Below are positions 1 to 8,849 of a DNA stretch of 15,056 bases, one piece after another. Below the pieces are notes generated by a model, which saw nothing but the letters and a program-made list of their open reading frames with translations, did not search any database and was not told the origin of the DNA. Where the stretch lies: NCBI GenBank assembly GCA_037447655.1, contig JBBHKE010000455.1, positions 1 to 15,056 of the forward strand, written 5' to 3'. Origin of the DNA: Zygnema cylindricum (Eukaryota > Streptophyta > Zygnematophyceae > Zygnematales > Zygnemataceae). Made by a program: the position numbers and the translations under genes. Every line of letters begins with the position of its first letter. The first letter of the stretch is position 1.

Positions 1-511
1 AGTTTTCGGCGGTTTGTGGCCATCGCCACATCGGATGACGCGTGGCGAAATTTCGTTGGATCGTGGAATCCCCGGAGATTATGGCATCGAATCCGGATAT
101 GACATGTGTCGACATTTAGGCCTTGTCGTACAATGTCCGTACCTAAAGTACACCGGCAGCTGTAGTTTTGCGTACGGAACTCAATTCTGATTGGTTCCGT
201 ACATCAGTAGATAGAGAATGTGAGAGAGATAGGACTTAGAAAAATTAGGAGATAGGACCCTCTCTCCCAGAGAGCTTCTGTACAAAAGGTCAACTTTGAC
301 CCTCCATAACTTACTGTTCAAGGGAGCAAATTCAGAGATTCTTTTTGCTATCGACTCAGGGGAGTCTTGCCTTCACAGGGGTGCAGGTGGTCAGGGTTTT
401 TGTCTGCCAAGGTGGCAGTTATTTTTTCTTAAACACAAAGGGGTCAGGATTATCTTAGAGGCTTCTTGGAAGTTGTCTACTCTGAGGACTTATGGAGGTC
501 TCAGAGTTACA
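1..511 (+). repeat. Family-1 copia LTR, right half (left part outside window)
   Basis: This segment aligns by eye almost without gaps to 11950-12460 and to the last ~510 bases of 7759-8825. Shared landmarks are the ACACCGGC region, the CTCTCTCCCA-GAGAG stretch, the GGTCAACTTTGACC site and the segment reading GACTCAGGGGAGTCTTGCC. It ends in CA at 510-511, like the other copies (GTTTCA there, GTTACA here). The base after it does not begin a primer-binding site; instead, minus-strand pol sequence of another element starts directly. It is therefore a solo LTR or a 3' LTR inserted into that element, in opposite orientation. About 535 bases of the LTR should lie left of the window. It carries no coding sequence; the open frame crossing it is incidental. 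Confidence 0.9.
289..302. promoter_or_regulatory. Inverted W-box pair in LTR (GGTCAACTTTGACC)
   Basis: Two TTGACC cores face each other with a 2-base spacer. TTGAC(C/T) is the known core bound by plant WRKY transcription factors. The same 14 bases are kept in the other two plus-strand LTRs (8602-8615 and 12237-12250) but not in the more diverged minus-strand LTR. Function as an LTR control site is inferred. Confidence 0.4.
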
Positions 512-2099
512 TCTGCAATCATGGTTTCACTCATGTCCCTTTCGGGAACGACCGAGTTCTCCTCACTATCAGACTCAAATCTGATTCTTATCTTCTTTGT
601 ATATTTGAAGGGGTCAAATGACTTCTTTTCATCCATGACAACTAAGTGTTTGACCAGAATTATATCTTTCTTTGCTAAGTCATAGACTCTATATCCCTTA
701 ACATCCTCATCATATCCCACAAAGTATCAAGGTTTTCCCTTAGCATCTTGTTTCCAGTTCTTCCTATCTGTGTCAAAACTGTAAACTTGGCTACCGAATA
801 CTTTAAGGTGTGAGATATCTGATTTCCTTCCAACCCATCTCTCATAAGGTGTCACTCCCTTTACAGCTGAGGTAAGGACTCAATTCTTAATGTAGTTGGC
901 ACAGTTGATTGCTTCTGCCCAAAATCTCTTTCCTATTTTTTGTCCGCCAACATACTGCGTGCATTATCTCCTAGGGTTTGATTCAACCTCTCAGCTACCC
1001 CATTTTGTTCCGGGTTATATGGTACAGTTTTGTGGTGCTCACTCCCTCATCTCTTAGATAATCCTAAAACTGGTTAGAGGTACATTCCCCCCCATTATCA
1101 CTCCTTATCCTCTTAATGGGGGTTTCATGCAACTTCTCACTCTAGGCTTTATATTCTTTGAAGTAAGTTGATGCTTCAGACTTTGTTTTCAGATAGTAGA
1201 CTCTAGATTACCTAGACCAGTCATCGGTTATTGTCATCATAAATCTCTTTCCTCCAACCGAAGGTACTTTTGCAGGTCCCCAAATATCTGTGTGGACCAA
1301 ATCTAACACTTTTTCACCTCTAAATGTGGCGGCTTTGGGAAAGGGTAGTCTGTGAGCCTTACCTTGAGCACCGCCACTACAATTATCCATCATTTCATTA
1401 TCCCCAAACTGAATGTCTTCTACTACCCCAAGCTTTTTCATTTCCCTCAACATATCAAAATGCACATGCCCCAACCGCTTATGCCAAATCATCAACTTAG
1501 GAAAACCAACATAGTAAACATTCTTCTTTTCATTACTCAAGTTAAGCCTAAACATTCCTTGGCTACCCTTATCTGCCGTGAAGTAAACTTCATCCCCATA
1601 CTTATCTGTAAAGACTCCGTTTCGAGTGAAGGTATCAAACTCTTTGTCATCTACCACAGACGTAGAGACAAGATTTTTACTCAGATGAGGAATGTAGAGT
1701 ACATCTGAGAATGTAAGTATAGAAGTCTTACCCTCCACTAAGACTTTCAGATCTACTGATCACACTAGATTTGTAGTAACTATTCTCCCATCCCCATACT
1801 CTATCTCTATAGTAGGGATTTTCCTAAGCTTAGTGAAGAGTTCTTTATCACGACATATATGCATGGATGCACCTGAGTCGATAATCCATCCTTTCTGTGG
1901 AGCTTCCCGAATTGCTCCAAGGGCACACTTCTGTCTTCGAAGGATCTCCTTCTCCTCCAGACTCCGGTCAAGAAGAAGCTCCCCATCCTCCTTAGAGGAC
2001 TCATCCTCGGTTTCTCCTGTCACTTTTGTAACCACAAGTGCCTTTTTCTTCCCTCCGGAAGAACCCCCTCCACGGTTCATTTGGAGCCCCAGCTCCGAC
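512..2099 (-). pseudogene. Copia protease and integrase remnant (pol)
   Basis: The protease motif IIDSGAS followed by MHIC lies near 1855-1890 and shows the catalytic Asp-Ser-Gly. The pre-integrase zinc domain has the WHKRLGH start near 1475-1495, but its final CxxC reads CSGG, so a zinc-binding Cys is lost. The integrase core shows Asp in TDIWGP (codon 1286-1288), Asp in DNGGE (1097-1099) and Glu in QNGVAERLN (990-992). The frame shifts between the last two. Then come ISHLKVFGS (~800-825) and YDEDVKGYRVYDL (~670-715), typical of the linker before reverse transcriptase. Stops include TGA 1757-1759, where the plus-strand copy has Gly, and TAA 1208-1210. From about 2150 to 1208 one frame holds except for that TGA. 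Decayed, not expressed as a full polyprotein. Confidence 0.92.
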
Positions 2100-2985
2100 A
2101 GCTTGACACAATCTGCGATCAAGTGTCCCGAATTTTTGCAAAAATGACAAAGACCCTTTGGGGGCCTCGGTCCTCCAAGATGATCTCTTTCCCTTTTTTT
2201 GTCGGCTTCTTAGGATCATTCCCCCATCGGTCCCATCCTGCTGCTAGAGCTTGAATGCTCTTTCCTCCTCTCCTAATCTCCATTGGGTTTTCTTGCACAT
2301 GTATCATCCTGACCACTGTGTTCTATTTCCATAAATTATCAGGCATTTCCTGTACTCGATACACTATGTTCTCGAACTCATCTGGTAACTTCATGATAAG
2401 AGTGTTAACTTTCATTTTCATTGTACCTGTCCACCCAACACTTTCCATCTCCATATAGAAACAAGAAAGATCATTACAGTAATCTAACATCTTTCCTCTT
2501 TTGTAAGTATAACTCACTAGCTTTTGCTCAGCCAACTGGAGCTCCTAAATAGTTGCACCTCTATAAATCTCCACCAAACTCACCCACAACTCCTCAAACT
2601 TGTAAATGTGAAGATGAGGAGTGGCCAAAGCTTGAGTGAGGTGGCTGAGAATGAAGTTATTGGCAGCCATGTTGACATCCTCCCATATTTGAGTATCGTT
2701 CTCCGTGGTCTTCACAGTCGCCGCTCCCTATATACTGTGGCAATAGGAGTAAGGGGTGTCTCATTCACTTTTCCCTTTTCGGAGACATTGCTGTCCCCAT
2801 CATCTGCCTCCTCAGCTGAGGCCGCCGTTGCTGCAGGAAACCTTACTCCTCCAAATCCTTGTGGAGTTCTTGAAGGTGGACGGTTCACTTGTCCATTAAC
2901 GATACCCCAGTATCGTTTTTCGCACAAAGCTCCCATTATCATGGCTTCCCAATAGATGAACTTTGATCATTTGAAGGTGGCCACC
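2100..2985 (-). pseudogene. Copia gag (capsid and nucleocapsid) remnant
   Basis: The N-terminal part reads FIYWEAMIMGALCEKRYW near 2920-2960, matching the W..M...L pattern at the start of copia-type Gag (UBN2 class). The middle part holds KRGKMLDYCNDL and IMKLPDEFENIVYRV (~2350-2510), both also found in the plus-strand copy. The C-terminal zinc knuckle is CHFCKNSGHLIADC (2108-2149), a perfect Cx2Cx4Hx4C that binds RNA in the nucleocapsid. Stops TAG 2545-2547 and TAG 2323-2325 lie in one frame. A frameshift separates 2323 from the zinc knuckle, and there is an in-frame stop before the first Met at 2942. An acidic, serine-rich stretch (2750-2830) lies between the first two parts. Clearly a pseudogene. 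Confidence 0.88.
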
Positions 2986-2991
2986 CTAGAG

Positions 2992-3006
2992 GGTGGGCCT
3001 ATAACC
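2992..3006 (-). promoter_or_regulatory. Primer-binding site, half-tRNA iMet type (one mismatch)
   Basis: Directly after the CA end of the minus-strand 5' LTR the sequence is GGTTATAGGCCCACC. It differs by one G-to-A change from the site of the plus-strand copy at 8826-8840. It pairs with the anticodon stem-loop of initiator tRNA-Met rather than with a tRNA 3' end, as in Drosophila copia and yeast Ty5. Confidence 0.75.
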
Positions 3007-4042
3007 TGCAATTCTGTGTCCTCCATTGGACCACAGAATACAAGAAGCCTCTAGATAGTATTTAACTAACCCATTTAAGGCCACAACCACTTCTGTCCAG
3101 GAAGGCAAAATGACACTTTGACTGCACCCCTATAGAGCCAGGACTCCCATGAGTCCGTAGCAAAAAGAATCAGTGAAAACGGCCAACCAGCCGATAAGTT
3201 ATGAGGCAGTAAAAATGCCAATTTGTACAAACTCTCAAAGGGAGAGGTGACTACCTACCAAAATTTTCTAAGTCCTGATTCTCTCTAATAACTTTTATCT
3301 ATTGAAGTACGGACCTATCAGATTACTCTATCGTACAAAAAGTACTACTGCCGATGTACCTTTTGTACGGCCTATGTACGACAAGGCTATTAAGCGGACG
3401 CGTGTCCGCTTTTCACTCGTCCGTACGTTCCTCGGAATTCCTATGACCGAATGTCATCTCTCCACGTGGCTCTAGGTCATGCCACGTCCTAAAACGCCAA
3501 AGTGACCACTCCGGGATTTCGGCGATGATGTGCGCCGTTGGATTTTATGCGAAACACAATCTTAGCCGTAATAAATACTTGCGCGGCATTTGTTTTGATG
3601 TCGAAATAAAATGCGTGGTATTCGCTTTGAATTAGCATCGTACGACGTACTTTATAAAACTGAATCTATGTACGCCGTATACAGTTCTGTTTAAATGAAT
3701 CTTATCCACTCGAACTTTATATATATCTATCACATACCATAGCACTTAGCATTGGTCTTAGTCTATTAGGATAAAGCTGACCGCTACCGGTCAACTTGAC
3801 AAACCGTAGATACCGGGATCAAATCTCTGGTCCGTCAAGTATATTTTTAGTAACCTACTAAAAATAGCTATATGTTGAACTAAGGCAGCCATGGATCAAC
3901 CTCTCTCTCTAACCTTCAGTGACTACAACAAGTATGGGGGCTAGAGAGCGCAGGTGGAGGCAAGCTGTCCGTCCTTTTCTTTTCCTTTTATAAAAACATA
4001 TTTAAACCTAGAAAATACTGTAGAAATCCATAAATTTCAACA
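3007..4042 (-). repeat. Family-1 copia 5' LTR, minus strand (1036 bp)
   Basis: On the minus strand it starts TGTTGAAATTTATGG at 4042 and ends GAATTGCA at 3007, so it has TG...CA termini. The body matches the plus-strand LTRs in order: TATTTTCTAGG near the start, the GCCATGG-containing block (~3890), the GATTTGATCC block (~3820), the CGTAC-rich block (~3300-3430) and the block reading GGACTCATGGGAGTCC (~3150). It is clearly more diverged than the three plus-strand LTRs and lacks the intact W-box pair, so it is older or belongs to another subfamily. A TATTTAT motif followed by TACGGCT (~3570) is shared with the other LTRs and could be the TATA element; this is weak. Confidence 0.88.
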
Positions 4043-4281
4043 CTGAATCGAGTGACGATTCCACGACAAACATTTTCGGCGGAAATTTTGACGCATAATT
4101 GGGACGCGCACCCGACGGCTGACATTACCTATTTTGGCGTGTAGGCATGGACCACACGGTGCACACATTCAGCATTGAGATTGGAGTGCACATGTACAAA
4201 TAGCAAGCATTCCACAGGAAGAGATCATCTCTCGTAGAACAAGCTTTCACAGCAATTTGGTAGGCAATGATGTGCAACAAT
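4043..4281. other. Non-coding interval, no feature recognised
   Basis: Between the outer end of the minus-strand LTR and a possible polyadenylation signal I see no protein similarity, repeat or RNA gene. If the gene model to the right is real, this is its downstream flank. Confidence 0.5.
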
Positions 4282-4287
4282 TTTATT
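4282..4287 (-). promoter_or_regulatory. Possible polyadenylation signal AATAAA
   Basis: AATAAA on the minus strand lies about 300 bases after the stop codon of the open terminal exon at 4589-4695, a normal length for a plant 3' UTR. The hexamer is common by chance in AT-rich DNA. Confidence 0.3.
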
Positions 4288-4588
4288 CATGGAAAACATC
4301 ATTGTACAGAGATCACAGTGATTAGACGAATAGTCATTGGAGGAGAATCGAGCTTAATTAGATAAAGAATGTCCAAGAGAAAATTACAATTTCTACTTCT
4401 ATTATTCCATTTAAAGCTGCCTAAACCTACCTCAATCTATTGTCGACATCTATTTCTACTCCCATCTCTAAACTCTTTGTGAGCCACATATCAACACTAC
4501 CTTCTAGTGTATGTTCTAGGCTTATCTACTTTAGCCCTCGGCCAGAGGCTAAGGTGAGCACCTTAAACTAATACGTTATAGGCCCACT

Positions 4589-4695
4589 CTAAGTGGTGCC
4601 CCGTGTGTCTTCAAGGTCCATAGAGTACAGGAGTCCAGGGTAGGCGAATCCGAGCAGTGAGTCCACAGCAACGTCACTTCCGATTCTTGCAAAGG
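4589..4695 (-). other. Candidate terminal coding exon, unknown protein
   Basis: A CTGCCTCTACAG acceptor on the minus strand is followed by an open frame reading FARIGSDVAVDSLLGFAYPG and ending TRGTT-stop (TAG 4589-4591). The residue composition is balanced and protein-like, unlike the low-complexity frames around it. A second frame is also open through the segment, so the choice of frame is not certain. AATAAA follows ~300 bases downstream. I do not recognise the family. Confidence 0.3.
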
Positions 4696-5486
4696 CTGTA
4701 GAGGCAGCAAACATAACACTTGATTAGCGGATTCGTAGGAAACAAAATCCCAAGCACAAGACCAAACATTCTGGCAGGGAACACATCATGAGAGACCGCG
4801 TCAAACATGCGACAAGGTCAAAAGGGATGCAGGAGAGATCAAGGACAGCAACAAGTTCTCCAAGTGCGAAAGACGATCACAACTCAGTCGCATGCACAGA
4901 GGAGCAGATCACACACACGTGGTCTAAGAAGACCGAGCTAACCAAGAATATCCTTCACACATCCCACAAAGATAGACACCCATCGAATCATACATCACTC
5001 ACTATTCTAACCTACTAGACCAAGCAAAGTCAACAAGCATAGTCTTTTAAATGGCCACGCTGATTTGTTGGTTGATTCTTTCACTACCAAAGCAGTTCGC
5101 AGATGTCCTCACCTAGTCGGAGGAGCAGAACACGGAACAGTGTGAGTGGAACGAAGTGGTGGAGTTGCTGCTGGTCATTGAATCCAGCACAACAAACGTG
5201 TCCAAAGTTGACACACACTCTGATGGCTCCAAAAGTTCACCTGCAAGTGAGACAAAAGGAGAAGATAGGGTCAATCAGTCAGTCACATTCAGGTGACAAT
5301 GACAGGAAGGAGGAGACTCGCACCAAATACAAGGAGGAGTCTAACTTCATGCACGTATAAAGCATCCAGCACAAAGAGATTGGAGACACTCAAGGGGACG
5401 AGCAAGGCAAACCCAAAACTTAGCAAGGCAGCTGCGAAACATACTCCACAAAACAGATAACGATAGATCCGGGGAGAATCGCTTAC

Positions 5487-5603
5487 TGAGCAAGGTGTGC
5501 ACAGATTCGCCAGCAAGTTGCAAAGGGAAAGGAGAACATCCGTGTCAGCGAAGCCACAACGAAGGACATCTCCAACCAAGCAAAAAAAGAGTTGCCAACA
5601 GTT
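5487..5603 (-). other. Candidate internal exon (117 nt)
   Basis: The segment has a strong acceptor (TTTCTTGCAG) and the donor GTAAGC. It is 39 codons long, so it keeps phase, and it is open in two frames. One frame includes VGDVLRCGFADTD followed by VLLSLCNLLANLC, helix-like and rich in Leu and Cys. T-rich DNA gives such residues easily, and the phase does not fit the next candidate at 5113-5240, which would stop. Function unknown. Confidence 0.22.
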
Positions 5604-7190
5604 CTGCAAGAAAGTGGCAGAAAAATCAGCACCGAACAGGAACTGATTGACAAGGAGGCAAGGCATTTAAAAGAAAAATTGAAACGGCAAGCAGTCAACC
5701 ATCGGACATGGAGCAAGAAAACACATTTCACGCTCATGACTAACAATCTGCAGGTATTTCAAAACAATGCAAGAGATCGAAAAAGTGGGAGGGACAAAGA
5801 AAGAGGAGAGAGTGGGAGACACTTACAAGGGGATGGCCGAACGACTAGCAACATGCAGATCCGCCGATTCCAAGTGTCAAAATTCCATCCGACCTCTCAG
5901 ACTCCACCTCCACATTCAGATTACGGCAAGGAATCAAGCCTCACGAGCGGATCTGAACTCAACAACCTGTCACAAGGAAAGTCAAGCCGAAGTAAGAAAA
6001 AATCCAATAAAGGAACAGAAAAATCCAGAACAGACATCGCACAGATTAACACAAGAGGTGAAAATGGAAGTCACACGCATATAGTTAGATTCCAAAAGGA
6101 GAGCACAGTAGGGATCCCCATATGAATTAGCTTTGATACTCAACAATTAGTTGGCACAGAAATTCGCGGAAGCGTGGGAAGAGTTGCAGCAATGGGGTTA
6201 CAGAAACCGGTCATGCGACTACGAGGGGCGGTATCGCCCACAACAGAAACATCGAAATGCAAGACGAAAACCGACAAGGCGGTCAAAAGCAAAATCCATC
6301 AAGGAAGGTAAAACATGGGGGAATATGGAGGGGCAAAGAGGGAACACAAGGAATTAGGTTGCAACTGTTAACAAGCATGAAAGATGATTCAGATGCTAAC
6401 AAGCTCAAGCTCATCATCAAAGACAACAAGGAGAGCAGAAAGGGGAGCAGCATGAGCAAGGAAGTCGAATCCTCACCAAAGAGGGACATGACGACAAAAC
6501 GCTCCACAGATCAAACGCCACCCTCAACAACCAAGAGTTCCGAGTCTACCTCATCACTCGCCATCACAAACCTCATAGTTGGACAAGACCCAAGTGTCAA
6601 AGAGGACAAAGGTCCTGCAAAACCATGGAGAAAGGAGTTAGAGATCATTAAAAATGAAACTAACACACCATGGGTAGAAGTGTTAGAGTTGACCAATATT
6701 GGAACTAACACAAAGGAATTCAGATTAGAGGCTGACACTCAAAGACGTAGATCTAAGGTAGCCATAGAAAAAGGAAAATCTGAATTAAAATCGATTATAG
6801 CCGGCTGAAGGACTAACAAACTGAGCATGTGAAACAAGGGTACAAATGGGAACTTACAATCTGATAACTCAAGCGAGGAGGAGAAGAGAAGCGAGTCAGA
6901 TTCCAGAGCATTCAAATCCTCCGCCGAGACCTCCATCAAGGAGGACATCACATGTCGTCACATCAAAGGAAAAGATAGAAAATATGCAAACAAATGAGGA
7001 GAAAAAGAGGGGTCACAAACAGAGTCAGATGAACAATTGCCAGAAAGAACTCAATTGAAACAAAGAAGGAGCTTCAATAAAAGCAAATTTAGCAAAACTC
7101 CAGAGAATGACACTAACCCTTCAATCTATCTTAGGCATCCTTGCAGAAAAGGAATGTTAGCAAAAATTGGATGATTTCATTAGAACTCAC

Positions 7191-7758
7191 CTAGAGGAAG
7201 CCGTGAATCCGGCAGCAGTGGGAGTACACATCGAGTCGACCTCCCGAATCGAGTCCAATCTATGAAGAAAAGCGGCCAAATCTGCACCAGAAAGCAATGT
7301 GTTAGAAGTTAATGCCAACAAAATTCCAAGGACCTACAAGGAGGTATTACTAACCCTAAACAGCAATACGATAGGTAGTGGAGAATTTTAAAGGAGGGAG
7401 AAAGGAAACTTATCGAAATTTGGGAGGATAAGTAGCCTCACCACATCTCCAACCTCATGGATTGAGGCAACGACCGAAGTTGAACCAGTCATGCAGCCCA
7501 TGGAAGCGAACCTGCAAAGAAAAATCACAGCAGAAGGCGTGAATGGGTCAAAAGGAGTTCACAAAGAAAACTGACATGTGTGTTTAAATTTGGACCCTAC
7601 ACAAAACCTCAAATTGCAAGAGCAGCAGACAAAAAATGCAGGATCTCATTTCAACAAACAAAAGGAGAAACGGAGATCAAAAGCTTAAAGATGGAACCTC
7701 ATCAAGGAGCAAGAAAGTCTTCTTACCTCAAGAATCCTAGAGACAAGTAGGGAGAAGT
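7191..7758 (-). other. Three candidate exons joined in one frame, cut by LTR
   Basis: On the minus strand the order is 7758-7727 (donor GTAAGA; upstream end removed by the LTR at 7759), 7511-7442 (acceptor TTTCTTTGCAG, donor GTGAGG) and 7281-7191 (acceptor TTCTGGTGCAG, donor GTGAGT). The exons are 32+, 70 and 91 bases and the introns about 215 and 160 bases. A single frame runs through all three junctions without a stop; it includes FASMGCMTGSTSVVASIHEV from the middle exon. The next possible exon after 7191 stops within five codons. An alternative frame in 7191-7281 (LAAFLHRLDSIREVDSMCTP) also looks protein-like but does not connect. No family recognised. Confidence 0.28.
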
Positions 7759-8825
7759 TGTAGAAATCAATGGTTATATCATTATTTTCTAGGTCTAAAT
7801 TGGAATATAGAAAGAAGTCGAGGAAGTCTGCCTCTAACTTCTCTCTCAAACTCCCACACTTGTTGCAATCACTAAGAAGTTGGAGAGGAAGCTAGAGCCA
7901 TGGCTACCTAGACTATCTAAAGATTTACAGGAAATAGATTATTCAATTTACAGATAGGAATGTTAATTTACTAAAAGGTATATGTCGGTGAGAGGATTTG
8001 ATCCTAACTGCTGCCGACTATCAAAGCGCCGGTAGCCGGTAGCCTTAGCCGTTAAGTCTAGAAGTTCCGATACATACTATTAGGTTTGATTTGTATTCAT
8101 ATGTTATGACGTCGGAAAAATTCACTTAATGGCGGATGTTTACGGTTACATAGAACCCGTTATGTAAACGTACGGATTACGGTATGGACAAGAGACAAGT
8201 ACCGCGCATTTTGTTTCTTTTACAAAACAAAAACCGCACCATGTATTTATGACGGCTCCGATTGAAATTTGTATTTAATCATACAACTGGGAAGAAAGCC
8301 GAGATCGCGGAAGAGATTCTCGGCGGTTAATGGTCAACGCCACATCGGATGACATGTGGCAAAATTGCGTTGGATCGCGGTATCTTTGGGGATTACATCA
8401 CCGAATCCGAATATGACATGTGTCGACTTTTAGGCCATGTCGTACAATTTCCGTACATATAGTACACCGGCGGCAGTACTTTTATGTACGACAGTTTAAT
8501 ATGATTGGTGTCGTACACCAGTAGATAGAGTTTTTGAGAGAGATAGGACTTAGAAAAATTGGTAGAGAAGACCCTCTCTCCTAGAGAGCTTCTGTACAAA
8601 AGGTCAACTTTGACCCTCGATAACTAACTGCTTAGGGGAGCAAACTCAGAGATTCTTTTTGCTATCGACTCAGGGGAGTCTTGCCTTCATAGGGGTGAAG
8701 TTGGTTAGAGTTTTTGTCTGCCAGGGTTTTATTTGATCTTGCTGAAACACAAAGGGGTCAGGGTTATCCTACAGGCTTCTTGGAAGCTGTCCACTCTGAG
8801 GACTTATAGAGGTCTCACAGTTTCA
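7759..8825 (+). repeat. Family-1 copia 5' LTR (1067 bp)
   Basis: It starts TGTAGAAATCAATGG and ends CACAGTTTCA, so it has TG...CA termini. It aligns with 11415-12460 throughout, including AACTTCTCTCTC, GCTAGAGCCATGGCTACC, GCCGGTAGCCGGTA (short internal duplication), the GTAC-rich block and the W-box pair. A TATTTAT at 8244-8250 before GACGGCTCCG is conserved in position and may be the TATA element. It is followed directly by the primer-binding site, which marks it as a 5' LTR. Confidence 0.9.
8602..8615. promoter_or_regulatory. Inverted W-box pair in 5' LTR
   Basis: GGTCAACTTTGACC is identical to the sites in the two other plus-strand LTRs. It is preceded in each by GTACAAAA and lies about 210 bases before the LTR end, so it may be in the transcribed part. 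Confidence 0.4.
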
Positions 8826-8840
8826 GGTTATGGGCCCACC
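8826..8840 (+). promoter_or_regulatory. Primer-binding site, complementary to iMet tRNA anticodon stem-loop
   Basis: GGTTATGGGCCCACC starts at the first base after the LTR. It is the exact complement of GGTGGGCCCATAACC, which I recall as the anticodon stem-loop region of plant initiator tRNA-Met (CAT anticodon inside). Ordinary plant copia elements instead use the tRNA 3' end (TGGTATCAGAGC-like). An internal site implies priming by a cleaved half-tRNA, known from Drosophila copia and yeast Ty5. The minus-strand copy has the same site with one change. Confidence 0.85.
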
Positions 8841-8849
8841 CTCTAGGAT

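Larger units (their letters stand above)
512..4042 (-). mobile_element. Decayed family-1 Ty1/copia element, minus strand, 3' part outside window
   Basis: Read on the minus strand, the order is 5' LTR (4042-3007), primer-binding site (3006-2992), gag, zinc knuckle, protease, GAG-pre-integrase, integrase and the start of the region that links integrase to reverse transcriptase. Protease-integrase-RT order is that of Ty1/copia. The element breaks at 511/512 where a plus-strand LTR is inserted, so reverse transcriptase, RNase H and the 3' LTR should continue to the left of the window. At least five stop codons and several frameshifts make it non-functional. The bases just right of its LTR are CTGAA (4043-4047); the partner duplication would lie outside the window. 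Confidence 0.9.
4282..7758 (-). other. Possible host gene or gene relic, product unknown
   Basis: This 3.5-kb stretch has no recognisable transposon protein. Its minus strand is strongly T-rich, as plant introns often are. It carries several acceptors with pyrimidine tracts (..TTCTTTGCAG, ..TTTCTTGCAG, ..TTTTGCAG, ..CTTGTGACAG) paired with near-consensus donors (GTAAGA, GTGAGT, GTAAGT, GTAAGC). Bounded segments are 7442-7511, 7191-7281, 5827-5966, 5487-5603, 5113-5240 and a terminal exon at 4589-4695; isolated sites are a donor at 6857 and an acceptor at 6615. Only the three right-most segments join without a stop in one frame. The others contain stops or clash in phase. It could be a decayed gene, a non-coding RNA, or chance in T-rich DNA. 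The long open frames on the plus strand here are K/E/S-rich and are expected from a T-poor strand. Confidence 0.3.

Noticed and set aside
261-276. CTCTC-GAGAG hairpin in the LTR as a terminator
   Set aside because: The stem is five bases and the motif belongs to a simple CT/GA-rich stretch; no eukaryotic terminator role can be inferred.
5060-5115. FADVLT-like phrase resembling the copia RNase H end
   Set aside because: Only a few residues match, a stop follows at once, and no other RNase H or reverse transcriptase motif is nearby.
4788-5360. Short plus-strand open frames
   Set aside because: Same T-poor strand effect; no similarity, and they lie antisense to the splice-like signals.
5592-6808. 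Long plus-strand open frames rich in Lys, Glu, Ser and Asn
   Set aside because: The plus strand is T-poor here, which removes stop codons in all frames. Overlapping frames are open at once, the composition is low-complexity, and no domain or motif is visible.
7990-8050. tRNA-like B-box (GGATTTGATCC) in the LTR
   Set aside because: It matches the B-box only partly, no A-box or cloverleaf can be drawn, and the motif varies between LTR copies.
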